Source of the DNA: Marinobacterium ramblicola
Lineage (GTDB): Bacteria; Pseudomonadota; Gammaproteobacteria; Pseudomonadales; Balneatricaceae
Length of the DNA stretch: 64,000 nucleotides
NCBI RefSeq assembly: GCF_019084545.1
Contig: NZ_JAHREP010000011.1
Location: 90,035-154,034, forward strand
Direction: 5' to 3'
Shown here: in pieces, positions 1 through 9,280 of the stretch
How positions within the stretch are numbered: position 1 is the stretch's first letter
Layout: the number at the start of each line of letters is the position of its first letter
Position numbers and translations under genes: made by a program
Notes under the pieces: generated by a model
What the model was told of the DNA's origin: nothing
The model's database searches: none
What the model saw: only the letters and a program-made list of their open reading frames with translations

Positions 1-30
1 CGGCGCCCGGCCGGATAATCTTCATGGCGG

Positions 31-1491
31 TCAGAATCGCCGGAATGTCTTGGACAGAATCACGAGAATCGGGAATATCTCGATGCGGCCGAACAGCATC
101 GCGACGGCCATCAGCCATTTGCCCGGATCGGTCAGCGTGCCGAAGCCCGACGAGGTGTCGCCGTAGCCGACGCCCATGTTGTTGATGCAGGCAGCGACGG
201 TGCCGAAGGCGGTGACGAAGTCATGCCCCGACGCCACCAGCCCCCAGACGAACACGCAGGCAAAGAAGATCCAGAGGAAAAACAGTCCCCAGACCGACTG
301 AATCATGCGATCCGATACCGGATTACCGCCGACCTTGGTGACGAAGGTCGCGTTCGGGTGGATCAGTTTCTTGATCTCCGTGCTGCTCTGGCGATGCAGC
401 ATCAGAAAGCGCATCGCCTTGATGCCGCCGCAGGTCGAACCGACACAACCGCCGAAGAAGCTGGCTCCGAGCAGCAGCAGAACAATATGAGCGGGCCAGG
501 AGGGGTAGCCGCCGGCCCCCAGGCCGTTATCGGTCATGATCGATATGGCCTGAAAGAAACCGTGTACCGCCGAGCCTTGAGCGTCGAAGGTTCCGGTGCG
601 GTAAAGCTCCAGACAGGTGAAGCCGACCACCAGAGTCACCATCAGAATGAAAAACTGGAACTCGGAATTACGCAGGATCGGCATCAGGCTGACTTTGCTG
701 ATCGCCGCGAAATAGAGTGCGAAGTTGATCGCCGCCAGAATCGAGAATATGCCGCCGACCAGCTCTATTGCCGGGTTGTCGTAAAAGCCCAGACTATCGC
801 CATGCGGCGAAAAACCGCCCAGCGACACCGTGGACAGGGCGTGGCAGAGCGCCTCGAACCAGTCCATTCCGGCCAGGAAATAGGCGATGCCGCATGCCAG
901 ACCGAGGCCGGTATAGATCAGCCAGAGATGTTTGGCCGTATCGGCCAGGCGCGGCGTCAGTTTCTCCTCCTTGAACGGCCCCGGCAACTCGGACTGGTAG
1001 AGTTTGGCACCGCCGATGCCGAGCAGGGGCAACACGGCGATGGCCAGTACGATGATTCCCAGCCCGCCGAGGAAATTCAGTTGCGCACGGTAGTAGAGGA
1101 TCGACTTGGGCTGATTGTCGATATCGTTCAATATCGAGGCGCCCGTCGTGGTGATGCCGGAAACCCCTTCGAACACCGCGTCCACGATGCGCAGGTCGAG
1201 TCGCTTGTCCAGCAGGAACGGCAGGGCGCTAATAATGGACACGGTGATCCAGAACAGTACGGCGACCATGAAACCATCGCGAGTGCGCAGGTTCTTGTCG
1301 GCGTTGCGCGTGCTTAGCCAACCGGCAAGCCCGATCGTCGATGAGCCGGCCAGCGTGATGATAAAGGAGGAAAGGTCCGCCTCGACAAAGACCAGACCCA
1401 TCAGAATCGGACCGAACATGGAGAGGCTGTACAACAGCACTAGAAAACTGCATAGATGAATAATGGTGGCGAGTCGGGCTGTCGGTTGCAT
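31..1491 (-). CDS. trkH: TrkH-family potassium uptake subunit
   Basis: Integral membrane K+ translocating subunit of a Trk/Ktr-type uptake system in the inner membrane. The four half-pore loops typical of TrkH are visible: ITTTGAS, STVSLGGFSPHG, DNGLGAGGYP and NNMGVGYGDT, separated by long hydrophobic segments. The length of about 486 residues is normal for TrkH. I chose the ATG at 1491 (MQPTARLATI), which puts the first membrane helix close to the N terminus. A TTG at 1539 would add 16 polar residues. A second, divergent TrkH lies at 2230-3678. No TrkA regulatory subunit is in the window, so the partner must be encoded elsewhere. The family call is firm; the start is less certain. Confidence 0.93.
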   Translation of the reverse strand: MQPTARLATIIHLCSFLVLLYSLSMFGPILMGLVFVEADLSSFIITLAGSSTIGLAGWLSTRNADKNLRTRDGFMVAVLFWITVSIISALPFLLDKRLDLRIVDAVFEGVSGITTTGASILNDIDNQPKSILYYRAQLNFLGGLGIIVLAIAVLPLLGIGGAKLYQSELPGPFKEEKLTPRLADTAKHLWLIYTGLGLACGIAYFLAGMDWFEALCHALSTVSLGGFSPHGDSLGFYDNPAIELVGGIFSILAAINFALYFAAISKVSLMPILRNSEFQFFILMVTLVVGFTCLELYRTGTFDAQGSAVHGFFQAISIMTDNGLGAGGYPSWPAHIVLLLLGASFFGGCVGSTCGGIKAMRFLMLHRQSSTEIKKLIHPNATFVTKVGGNPVSDRMIQSVWGLFFLWIFFACVFVWGLVASGHDFVTAFGTVAACINNMGVGYGDTSSGFGTLTDPGKWLMAVAMLFGRIEIFPILVILSKTFRRF

Positions 1492-1750
1492 CGGCTGAGT
1501 CGAGTCTTTCGCAGTGGTGGGTGCGGATTCTTGACGCAAGGCTAGCGACGGGCGCCGTAACGAATCTAGATGGCCGGGCGGGAATGGCGTAAAGAAAACG
1601 TAAAGCCGAATCGGGGGCCGTTACGGATGCCGGGCATAACCGTTCTGTCGGCGACGATCTTACGAATATCGGGTGGAGGGAAGGTTGAATTTATACCCTG
1701 GTTGAATCTAGTGTTGGATGCTTATTCGGTTCTTATCGATGGCCTTGTAG

Positions 1751-2095
1751 ATGTCACTAAAAAATAGCGCTCATTGGCGATTGGCTCTTGACTCGTTACT
1801 GGTATCAATATGGTTGCTGGGTCTGGCAATCGTAAATCAGAGAAGTCAACAGCCGGTTTACTCCATTTTTCCGTATGCATTTCCGGTGATGTTCATCTCT
1901 TGGCGATATGGAATCCTGCTCGGGTTTCTCGTTTCCGCACTGGCTACTCTGGCGGCATTTCCTGGCGGCTATCTAACGGAGCATGCCAAAAGCGATATGT
2001 TTTGGGCGGCCGTCGCGACGTATGTGAAACTGTCCCTTGTCGTTGCACTGACTCTTTGGGTCAAGAGATGGTCTGCTCGTCACGCAGATGATTGA
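1751..2095 (+). CDS. small hypothetical membrane protein
   Basis: 114-residue protein with three or four hydrophobic segments (about residues 13-28, 36-52, 54-70 and 86-103) and a basic C-terminal tail. I do not recognise the family. It sits between two divergent trkH genes and is co-directional with the second one, 134 bp upstream of it. The layout of short helices resembles small sensor-type membrane domains, but no catalytic or output domain is present. The 210 bp upstream hold no other gene that I can support. Codon use and base composition are somewhat more AT-rich than in the flanking genes. A link to potassium transport rests on position alone. Confidence 0.6.
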   Translation: MSLKNSAHWRLALDSLLVSIWLLGLAIVNQRSQQPVYSIFPYAFPVMFISWRYGILLGFLVSALATLAAFPGGYLTEHAKSDMFWAAVATYVKLSLVVALTLWVKRWSARHADD

Positions 2096-2229
2096 AGATG
2101 TTGGAGTTATTCTTGACTCTGTCAAGTAGACAGGACGTTTACGAAGAATTTACACTCTTCGCCGTTTCGTAATTCGACTGTTTTCGCGTGCCGTTCGGAC
2201 AATGCAAGGGTCGACCGAGGGAAGAGATC

Positions 2230-3678
2230 ATGCTCAAACTGTTCAAACCCGTGCTGTATGTCTGTGGTCTGCTCTCGTTGCTGATGGCGGGGTTGATGTT
2301 GATACCGGCTATCACCGGCTGGGTTCAGCAAGATAGCGAAACCTACGCCTTTGTGTTCTCCTCCATTGTCACGGCCGTTGCCGGGACCGTGCTGGTGTTG
2401 AGCTGTCGTTCGCACCATTTTTCGCTTACCCCGCGCCAACTGTACCTGATGACCAGTTGCAGCTGGGTGCTGTTATCGGTCGCAGGCGCGCTGCCGCTGA
2501 TCTTCGGACATGGAGAGATCGGTATTACCGATGCAGTCTTCGAATCGGTATCCGGTATCACGACGACCGGCTCCACGGTGCTGAGCGGCCTCGAAAACAT
2601 GCCCCACAGCCTGCTGCTGTGGCGCGCCTTGCTACAGTGGATCGGCGGTCTGGGCGTGATCGGTATGGCGGTGTCAATCCTGCCGTTCCTTCGGGTCGGC
2701 GGCATGCGTCTGTTCCAGACCGAATCGTCGGACTGGTCCGATAAATCCCTGCCGCGTCTTGGTAATCTGGCCCGTTTACTGCTTGGTGTCTATAGCATCA
2801 TCACGGCAGCCTGTATTCTGGGCTACTGGTTGAACGGCATGTCCCTGTTTGATGCCGTCAGCCACGCCCTGACGACCGTATCGACGGGTGGTTATGCCAC
2901 CGACGACCGTTCGATGGGGCGCTTCGATAACGGTATCCTTTGGGTGTCGATCCTGTTCATGCTGCTTGGCGGCATGCCCTTTGTGCTGTTCATTCGGTTC
3001 ATGTCGAACCCTTCGCCGAAAGCGCTGGCCGATGAACAGGTGTTCGGCTTTCTGGTCATAGTGGCCGTACTGGCCGTGATCATGACGTTTTACTTGATCC
3101 AGTACGATTACTACGAACCCTTCGATGCGTTGACCCAGGCGACATTCAATATCGTCTCGGTTATCACCACGACGGGGTATGCGTCGACAGACTACAGTCT
3201 ATGGGGTGGATTCAGTCTGATCTTCTTCTTCTTTGTCACCTTTATCGGCGGCTGTTCGGGATCGACCAGCGGTGGGATGAAGATCTTCCGCTTTCAGCTG
3301 TCTTATCTATTCCTGCACCGCCAGATCAAGATGCAGGTGCATCCACGTGGCCAGTTTTCGATCCTTTATAACGGCAAGGAGGTTGAAGACGACATCATTT
3401 TCTCCGCGGTGGCCTTTTCGTTCCTGTTCTTTCTGACACTGGTGTTCACCTCCATGATTCTGGCGATGACCGGCCTTGACTACATGACCAGCCTGACCGG
3501 CGCCGCCACGGCACTGACCAATGTCGGCCCGGGCCTGGGCGATATCATCGGCCCCGCCGGAAACTTCAAGCCGCTCTCGGACACCGCGAAATGGGTGCTC
3601 TGTTTCGCGATGTTGTTGGGGCGGCTGGAACTGCTGAGTATCATGGTGCTGTTCACGCCGGTGTTCTGGCGGGGTTAG
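2230..3678 (+). CDS. trkH: TrkH-family potassium uptake subunit (second copy)
   Basis: Second TrkH-type K+ translocating subunit, 482 residues. The pore-loop motifs are ITTTGST, TTVSTGGYAT, SVITTTGYAS and TNVGPGLGDI, in the order expected for the four repeats. The start at 2230 (MLKLFKPV) follows a purine-rich GAGGGAAGAG site and puts the first helix immediately after the start; an in-frame ATG at 2188 would add an unlikely polar leader. It differs clearly from the copy at 31-1491, so the two are paralogues rather than a recent duplication. Two TrkH proteins with different affinity or ion coupling are common in halotolerant Gammaproteobacteria; that role is inferred here. Confidence 0.94.
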   Translation: MLKLFKPVLYVCGLLSLLMAGLMLIPAITGWVQQDSETYAFVFSSIVTAVAGTVLVLSCRSHHFSLTPRQLYLMTSCSWVLLSVAGALPLIFGHGEIGITDAVFESVSGITTTGSTVLSGLENMPHSLLLWRALLQWIGGLGVIGMAVSILPFLRVGGMRLFQTESSDWSDKSLPRLGNLARLLLGVYSIITAACILGYWLNGMSLFDAVSHALTTVSTGGYATDDRSMGRFDNGILWVSILFMLLGGMPFVLFIRFMSNPSPKALADEQVFGFLVIVAVLAVIMTFYLIQYDYYEPFDALTQATFNIVSVITTTGYASTDYSLWGGFSLIFFFFVTFIGGCSGSTSGGMKIFRFQLSYLFLHRQIKMQVHPRGQFSILYNGKEVEDDIIFSAVAFSFLFFLTLVFTSMILAMTGLDYMTSLTGAATALTNVGPGLGDIIGPAGNFKPLSDTAKWVLCFAMLLGRLELLSIMVLFTPVFWRG

Positions 3679-3806
3679 GAAGCAATGTGGCGAAATGTGG
3701 CGAGTAGGGCGCATAGAGCTAAAGACAGTGCCGATTGTTGAATATTGCTATCTGCGCTGTTGTTGTCCAGGATTTCATTACAGAGCAGGAATACAGAGGA
3801 TCGGAG

Positions 3807-4025
3807 ATGAGCACGCCGATTGAACTGACTCAGGAGGAGCGGCGATGTTTGCTGCAGGTCTCCGTCGGTAGTCAGGTTGAACAGAGTTGCCGACGGGGTG
3901 TTCTCGAACGATTGCAAGAGATGGGGCTGGTGGAAGTCGCGATTCAGGTGTTGCCGATGTTTCCTCTGGAACGCCGCTATAGGATTACGCCTCTTGGAAA
4001 ACAAGTTGCGGGAAGTATGCCGTAA
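3807..4025 (+). CDS. small hypothetical protein, winged-helix-like
   Basis: 72-residue protein. The start at 3807 (MSTPIELTQ) has a GAGGATCGG-type ribosome site just upstream; a longer in-frame reading from 3735 adds a hydrophobic stretch with no good start context. The sequence has a helix-rich N-terminal half (ERRCLLQ, RRGVLERLQEMGLV) and a C-terminal RRYRITPLGKQV segment. A TPLG turn after a short strand is typical of winged-helix DNA-binding folds, so a small regulator is possible. I cannot name a family. It ends about 100 bp before srkA on the same strand. Confidence 0.5.
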   Translation: MSTPIELTQEERRCLLQVSVGSQVEQSCRRGVLERLQEMGLVEVAIQVLPMFPLERRYRITPLGKQVAGSMP

Positions 4026-4128
4026 GGCATATCGACGCTAACTGATACCGGCTGATTGATAAACGCAGCTCGCTTGCTATGCGCTGCACAGCTAAAATGC
4101 CGCTGAAGCCATAGCAGCGGTAGCCTTC

Positions 4129-5133
4129 ATGACAGACAATCCGAGCCAGCCCTTCTACCAGCTCATGCCCGATACCGTGATCGACGCGGTGGAGTCCCAG
4201 GGCTATCTCAGCGACGGTCGGATTTTGGCGCTGAACAGTTATGAGAACCGCGTCTACCAGGTGGGAATAGAGGAGGCGCAGCCGCTGATCGCCAAGTTCT
4301 ATCGTCCGCTGCGCTGGAGCGACGAGCAGATCCTGGAGGAGCATGCCTTCTGTTTCGAGATGGCGGAGCAGGAGCTGCCGGTGGTGGCACCGCTGCGCGA
4401 CGCAGAGGGCAACAGCCTGTTCCGCTTCCCGGCCAACGGCAGCGAGTACCGTTTTGCGCTCTATCCGCGCCATGGCGGTCGAGCGCCGGAACTGAGCGAC
4501 CCGGAACACCTGTACCGGCTCGGCCATACCCTGGGCCGCATCCACCTGATCGGTGCCGTGCGTGATTTCGAGCATCGGCCCAGGCTGGATATCCAGAGCT
4601 ATGGCCATGACAGCGTCGAGCTGATCGCCCGTGACTTTATTCCCGCATCCTTGCGCCAGGCCTATGTCAGCCTGACCGCCGACCTGCTGCGTGAAGTGGA
4701 GGCGGCGTTCCGGCAGGCGGGTAACGTGCGTTATATCCGAGCCCACGGTGACTGCCACGGCGGCAACATCCTCTGGCGTGACGACACCCCCAACTTCGTC
4801 GATTTCGACGACGCCCGCATGGCGCCGGCGATCCAGGATCTGTGGATGCTGCTCACCGGCGATGACCGCAACGAGCTGCAGCTGCAGTTGAACGAGATCG
4901 TCGAAGGTTACAACGAGTTCGCCGAGTTCGATCCGCGCGAGCTGCACCTGGTCGAACCGCTGCGCTGTCTGCGCATGTTGCACTACAGCGCCTGGCTGGC
5001 GCGACGCTGGGACGACCCGGCCTTCCCGCGTAACTTCTCCTGGTTCAATACCGAGCGCTACTGGGGCGAGCACCTGCTGCAGTTGCGTGAACAGTTCGCC
5101 AAACTGCGCGAGCCGGTGTTGGAGCTGATATAG
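4129..5133 (+). CDS. srkA: stress response kinase A (SrkA/YihE)
   Basis: Cytoplasmic Ser/Thr kinase of the YihE/RdoA family with the aminoglycoside phosphotransferase fold; in Enterobacteria it protects cells from programmed death under stress. The 334-residue length matches the family. The catalytic loop HGDCHGGN is at residues 206-213 (Asp208 catalytic, Asn213 metal ligand) and the DFDD metal-binding motif starts at residue 225. An N-terminal SYENRVYQVG segment fits the nucleotide-binding strand-turn. The gene stands alone, about 100 bp after a small ORF and 139 bp before the HD-GYP gene. Assignment is confident. Confidence 0.94.
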   Translation: MTDNPSQPFYQLMPDTVIDAVESQGYLSDGRILALNSYENRVYQVGIEEAQPLIAKFYRPLRWSDEQILEEHAFCFEMAEQELPVVAPLRDAEGNSLFRFPANGSEYRFALYPRHGGRAPELSDPEHLYRLGHTLGRIHLIGAVRDFEHRPRLDIQSYGHDSVELIARDFIPASLRQAYVSLTADLLREVEAAFRQAGNVRYIRAHGDCHGGNILWRDDTPNFVDFDDARMAPAIQDLWMLLTGDDRNELQLQLNEIVEGYNEFAEFDPRELHLVEPLRCLRMLHYSAWLARRWDDPAFPRNFSWFNTERYWGEHLLQLREQFAKLREPVLELI

Positions 5134-5272
5134 ACAGGATGCGTCCTCGCTCCCGGCTCGCCATGTTTCGCTGCCCGTTATTCACTATTCGAGCGGGGGA
5201 CGTGCTATAAATGGTGGTGATTTTGCGTTAAGTAGACGGATCTAAATACACATCTCTTGGCAGGGGTCGCTC

Positions 5273-8179
5273 ATGACGAGCAGCAAAGGAGCAGAGGTAC
5301 GGCTGCAGGTGCTGATCACCGCTGCCATTCTGCTGAGCATGTTGCTACTCAGTACGGTACTGGTGGGCAAATCCTACCTGGACAAGCGTGCCCTGCTGTT
5401 AACCGATACCATCGAGTCGGCAGAGCGGCTGGCGCACGATGTCGACAGCCGAATCAGCCATCTCGTCTCCCCCCTGGAAAGTGCGCTTCGGGTGCTGGCA
5501 CACGATCCCTTCACCACCGCCCGCAATCAGCGCAGTCGACTGCAGCGGTTGCCTGTGCTGGTCGATATCCTGCGTACCTATCCCAATGTCGTTGCCGTCT
5601 ATGCCGGCGATCCGGATGCTCGCGTCGTGCGCGTCCGCGCGGCTAGCGCCGACATCCGGCGTCGTTTGCATGTGCCTGAGCGGGCCGCGTTCGTCGTCGA
5701 TACCCGCGACGAACCCTTGGCGAAAGGGGACATGCTGTTTTTCGACGAGCAGCTGCAACTGCTTGAAACCCAGAAAGGGGTTGAGGATCAGGGCATCCCA
5801 CTACCGCGCTCCTGGTATCAACGGACAGCGCAGTCGCGGGCGGTGCAACTGAGTGCGCCCTACCTGTTGCCCAACGTGGATGAGCTCGGTGTGACCCTGG
5901 CGCTGCGCAGTGCGGACGGTGCCTCTGTGGTTGCGCTGGATGCGTCGATCGATGGGCTGTCGGCGCAGCTGGCCGGGATCGCCGGCAAGCCGGGGACGCA
6001 GTTGGCAATCATCGATTACGCCGATCTGGTGGTGGCGTTCGCTGACCGTTACTGGGGCTTGAAACTGACCGATAGCGGGGTGCGCCAGGCCAGTGTTCAG
6101 GAACTCGACTCACCGGCGATCGAACGGCTTGCCTACCGGGATCAACTGGCGGGGGAGTTGCAGACCCTGGATATCGGTGATAACCGTTACTTCGGCGTCT
6201 GGATACCCCTGTCCTCCTTTCCGGATGCATCGCTGAAACTGCTGATGGCCTTCCCCGAACAGGGGGTACTGGCCGAGGCCAAGGCGCAGAGCCTGCAGCA
6301 GGTGTACTGGACCCTGGCGGTGATCTTCATCCTCGTGCTGCTGGGTGCCCTGGCCGGCAGGCTGGTGTCTCTGCCGCTGAGACAACTCGCGCGCGAGATG
6401 CGCGCGGTGGCCAACTTCGACTTTACCCGCCCGGTCAGGGTGAACTCGCGCATCAAGGAGTTGAATGCTCTGGGCCGGGTGTTCGCCAGCATGTCGCGCA
6501 CCATCCATCACTTTCAGCGGATGAGCCTGACACTGTCGCGGGAGCCGGACCTGGACTACATGCTCAACGGCGTGGTGCGCCATCTGAAGGACAGCCTGGC
6601 GGCAACCTCGGCGGTGCTCTACCTGTTCGAGGATGAGCAGGCCTCGCTGCGGCTGGTGGCGATGAGCGGCTTGCCCGATGCACCGACCACGCTGCGACAC
6701 GACCGCAAGGACGTCGAGCATATGAAGCAGCTGGTGCTCAAGGCGTTTACCGAGGACCGTCACAGCGATGTGCTGATGACCGCGCTGATGGGGCGTAAGA
6801 ATCAGCTGCTGGGTATTCTGGCGCTGGATCTGCCCCATGAGGCCGATGTCAGTATGGAGCTGGTGCAGCGGGCGGTGGATGAGCTCTCCGGTTCGGCGGC
6901 CACGGCGATCGAGACCCGCCAGTTGATTCGCCGCCAGCGCCTGCTGCTGGACGCCATGATCCGCCTGCTGGCGGATGCGATCGACGCCAAGTCACCCTAC
7001 ACCAGCGGCCACTGTGAGCGGGTGCCAGAGCTGGCGCAGATGCTGATCGAGGCGGCGGAGAGTTCGGACAAGCCGCCGTTCAGTGATTTTGCCATGACCG
7101 AAGCCGAGCGTGACGAGTTCCGGATCGCGGCCTGGTTGCATGACTGTGGCAAGATCACCAGTCCGGAGTATGTGGTCGACAAGGCGACCAAGCTCGAGAC
7201 CATCTACAACCGCATCCATGAGATCCGCACCCGCTTCGAGGTGATCTGGCGCGATGCCGAGATCGCCTACCTGCAGGGGATGCTTGAGGGGCGGCCCCCG
7301 GTCGAACTGCAGCGCGCGCTGGCGGAGAAGCAGAAGCAACTGCAGGATGACTTCGGGTTTATCGCCGCCGCCAACATCGGTGCGGAGTTCGGCGGGGCGG
7401 AGAACAGGGCGCGACTGGAGCAGATCGGCAAGCAGACCTGGACGCGGCATTTCGACCGGCGGCTGGGGCTGTCGCGCGAGGAGTATGAGCGCCTGCCGGC
7501 GAGCGTGCACCTGGAGGAGCTGCCGGTGATCGAAAGGCTGCTGGATGACCGTCCCGATCACCTGGTCGAATGGGGCGACCGCCGACCGCCGGTGGAGCGC
7601 GATAACCCCAATAACCGCTGGGGCTTCGATATGGAGTTACCCGAGTACTCGTTCAACCTGGGTGAGCTGTACAACCTGTCGATCAATGCGGGCACGCTGA
7701 CCAGGGAGGAGCGGTTCCATATCAACGACCATATCGTGCAGACCATCTGCATGCTGAGCAATCTGCCGCTGCCGCCGGAACTCAAGCGGGTGCCGGAAAT
7801 CGCCGGCAACCACCATGAACGGATGGATGGCAAGGGCTACCCGAGACGGCTGAAGATCGGTGAGCGCAGTATCCCGGAGCGGGTCATGGCGGTGGCCGAC
7901 ATCTTCGAGGCGCTGACCGCCTGGGATCGGCCCTACAAAAAAGCCAAGACCCTGTCCGAGTCGCTCTGCATCATGGCCAGGATGGCCAGCAACCAGCATC
8001 TCGATGTCGATATCTTCGAGCTGTTCCTGGAGTCGCGAATCTACCTGACCTATGCCAAGCGCTTCCTGCGTGCGGGGCAGATCGACGAGGCCAATGTCGA
8101 CCGGCGCCAGCTGATGCTGCTGGCACGGCGCGATGAGGATGGCCGCAAGCAGCCGATCGGTGACAAGACACCGGCCTGA
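5273..8179 (+). CDS. membrane HD-GYP phosphodiesterase with sensor, HAMP and GAF-like domains
   Basis: 968-residue signalling protein, probably a cyclic-di-GMP phosphodiesterase. The N terminus has a membrane helix (about residues 8-27), then a periplasmic sensor of about 300 residues, a second helix (about 345-362) and a HAMP linker. A GAF-like segment occupies roughly 415-545. The C-terminal HD domain shows HCERVPEL, the His-Asp pair at 623-624 (WLHDCGKI), and the diagnostic HHExxDGxGYP motif at 847-857. An insertion of about 120 residues separates the HD pair from the HD-GYP motif, longer than usual. No GGDEF or EAL domain is present. The gene is monocistronic, with 118 bp to the next gene. 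The ligand sensed is unknown. Confidence 0.88.
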   Translation: MTSSKGAEVRLQVLITAAILLSMLLLSTVLVGKSYLDKRALLLTDTIESAERLAHDVDSRISHLVSPLESALRVLAHDPFTTARNQRSRLQRLPVLVDILRTYPNVVAVYAGDPDARVVRVRAASADIRRRLHVPERAAFVVDTRDEPLAKGDMLFFDEQLQLLETQKGVEDQGIPLPRSWYQRTAQSRAVQLSAPYLLPNVDELGVTLALRSADGASVVALDASIDGLSAQLAGIAGKPGTQLAIIDYADLVVAFADRYWGLKLTDSGVRQASVQELDSPAIERLAYRDQLAGELQTLDIGDNRYFGVWIPLSSFPDASLKLLMAFPEQGVLAEAKAQSLQQVYWTLAVIFILVLLGALAGRLVSLPLRQLAREMRAVANFDFTRPVRVNSRIKELNALGRVFASMSRTIHHFQRMSLTLSREPDLDYMLNGVVRHLKDSLAATSAVLYLFEDEQASLRLVAMSGLPDAPTTLRHDRKDVEHMKQLVLKAFTEDRHSDVLMTALMGRKNQLLGILALDLPHEADVSMELVQRAVDELSGSAATAIETRQLIRRQRLLLDAMIRLLADAIDAKSPYTSGHCERVPELAQMLIEAAESSDKPPFSDFAMTEAERDEFRIAAWLHDCGKITSPEYVVDKATKLETIYNRIHEIRTRFEVIWRDAEIAYLQGMLEGRPPVELQRALAEKQKQLQDDFGFIAAANIGAEFGGAENRARLEQIGKQTWTRHFDRRLGLSREEYERLPASVHLEELPVIERLLDDRPDHLVEWGDRRPPVERDNPNNRWGFDMELPEYSFNLGELYNLSINAGTLTREERFHINDHIVQTICMLSNLPLPPELKRVPEIAGNHHERMDGKGYPRRLKIGERSIPERVMAVADIFEALTAWDRPYKKAKTLSESLCIMARMASNQHLDVDIFELFLESRIYLTYAKRFLRAGQIDEANVDRRQLMLLARRDEDGRKQPIGDKTPA

Positions 8180-8297
8180 CGCGGCAGTTCGAACGCCTTG
8201 GGCGTATAGCGCCTGAGCCGAGTGCATTCTGTGGTCTGGCTTTGGGGTAACTGATAGATTAGCACCCTGATGTTGGAGTTTTCGTCAAGGAGTGAGC

Positions 8298-9215
8298 GTG
8301 TCTATCCCCGATTTTCAAGCTTGTATGCGTCCGCTGTTGGAAATGGTTAAAGATGGGCAGGTTTACCGCTTCAAAGAGGTGGTTGAAAACCTCTGCAATG
8401 CCTTTCAGCTGACGGAAGAGGAGAAGCGCGAGCGGCTGCCCTCAGGGAAACAGACCTATATCCACAACCGTCTGGCTTGGGCGCGCACCTATATGAACAA
8501 GGCAGGGCTGACGCAGGCACCGGGGCGCGGGCAGATCCAGATAACGGCCCGCGGGTTGCAAGCGCTGGAGGAGTGTCCGCAGCGGGTGGATGTTCGTTAC
8601 CTGAAACGTTATCCCGAGTTTGTCGAGTTTCATACCGTCAAAGCGAAGCCGGAATCGCAGAGTGGCACCGGGAAAAGCGATAATGACGTGGAAGAGCAGG
8701 ATCCACTGGAGCGTCTGGAACAGGCATTTGCGGAGATCGAGACCACCCTGGCCGAAGAGTTGCTGGAGCTGGTTAAGCAGCAACCCCCGGAATTTCTGGA
8801 AAGCCTGGTCGTCCAACTGCTGCAAGCGATGAATTACGGTGGCTGGAGCGAAGAGTCCGGCAGCGCCACACAGTTGACCGCCGATGGCGGTATCGACGGT
8901 GTGATTAATGAAGATCCGCTGGGCCTCGACTCCATCTATATTCAGGCCAAACGCTATTGCGACAACAGTGTCGGTCGCCCCGATATTCAAGCCTTTGTAG
9001 GCGCGCTGGAGATGAAACGTGCGCGCAAGGGTGTCTTTATCACCACCAGCCAGTTCAGCCGTGATGCGGTTGAGTACTGCCGCATGATCGAAAAGCGCGT
9101 GGTGCTGATTGATGGCCGCAAACTGGCGGAGCTGATGATTGCCTACAATTTGGGCGTATCCACCCGACAATCCTTTCAGGTGAAAGCGATAGACACCGAC
9201 TATTTCAATGACTAG
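8298..9215 (+). CDS. mrr: Mrr-type restriction endonuclease
   Basis: 305-residue protein of the Mrr family, which cleaves methylated DNA (type IV restriction). Residues 1-95 form the Mrr N-terminal winged-helix domain (FKEVVENL, YIHNRLAWA, ITARGLQAL). A charged linker follows, then a PD-(D/E)xK nuclease domain with Asp200 in DGGIDG and Gln216-Ala-Lys218 in IYIQAKRY. The GTG at 8298 is preferred because AAGGAG ends 5 nt upstream of it; a GTG at 8292 would overlap that site. It lies 65 bp upstream of hsdM on the same strand, so it may be part of the same defence unit. A methyl-specific nuclease next to a DNA methyltransferase implies that the two specificities must differ. Confidence 0.88.
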   Translation: MSIPDFQACMRPLLEMVKDGQVYRFKEVVENLCNAFQLTEEEKRERLPSGKQTYIHNRLAWARTYMNKAGLTQAPGRGQIQITARGLQALEECPQRVDVRYLKRYPEFVEFHTVKAKPESQSGTGKSDNDVEEQDPLERLEQAFAEIETTLAEELLELVKQQPPEFLESLVVQLLQAMNYGGWSEESGSATQLTADGGIDGVINEDPLGLDSIYIQAKRYCDNSVGRPDIQAFVGALEMKRARKGVFITTSQFSRDAVEYCRMIEKRVVLIDGRKLAELMIAYNLGVSTRQSFQVKAIDTDYFND

Positions 9216-9280
9216 GCTGCTGGCCGCCAACGAGTACGCCGGTGTCCAATCTACATACGCAGTACCGAGATAAATAACGC

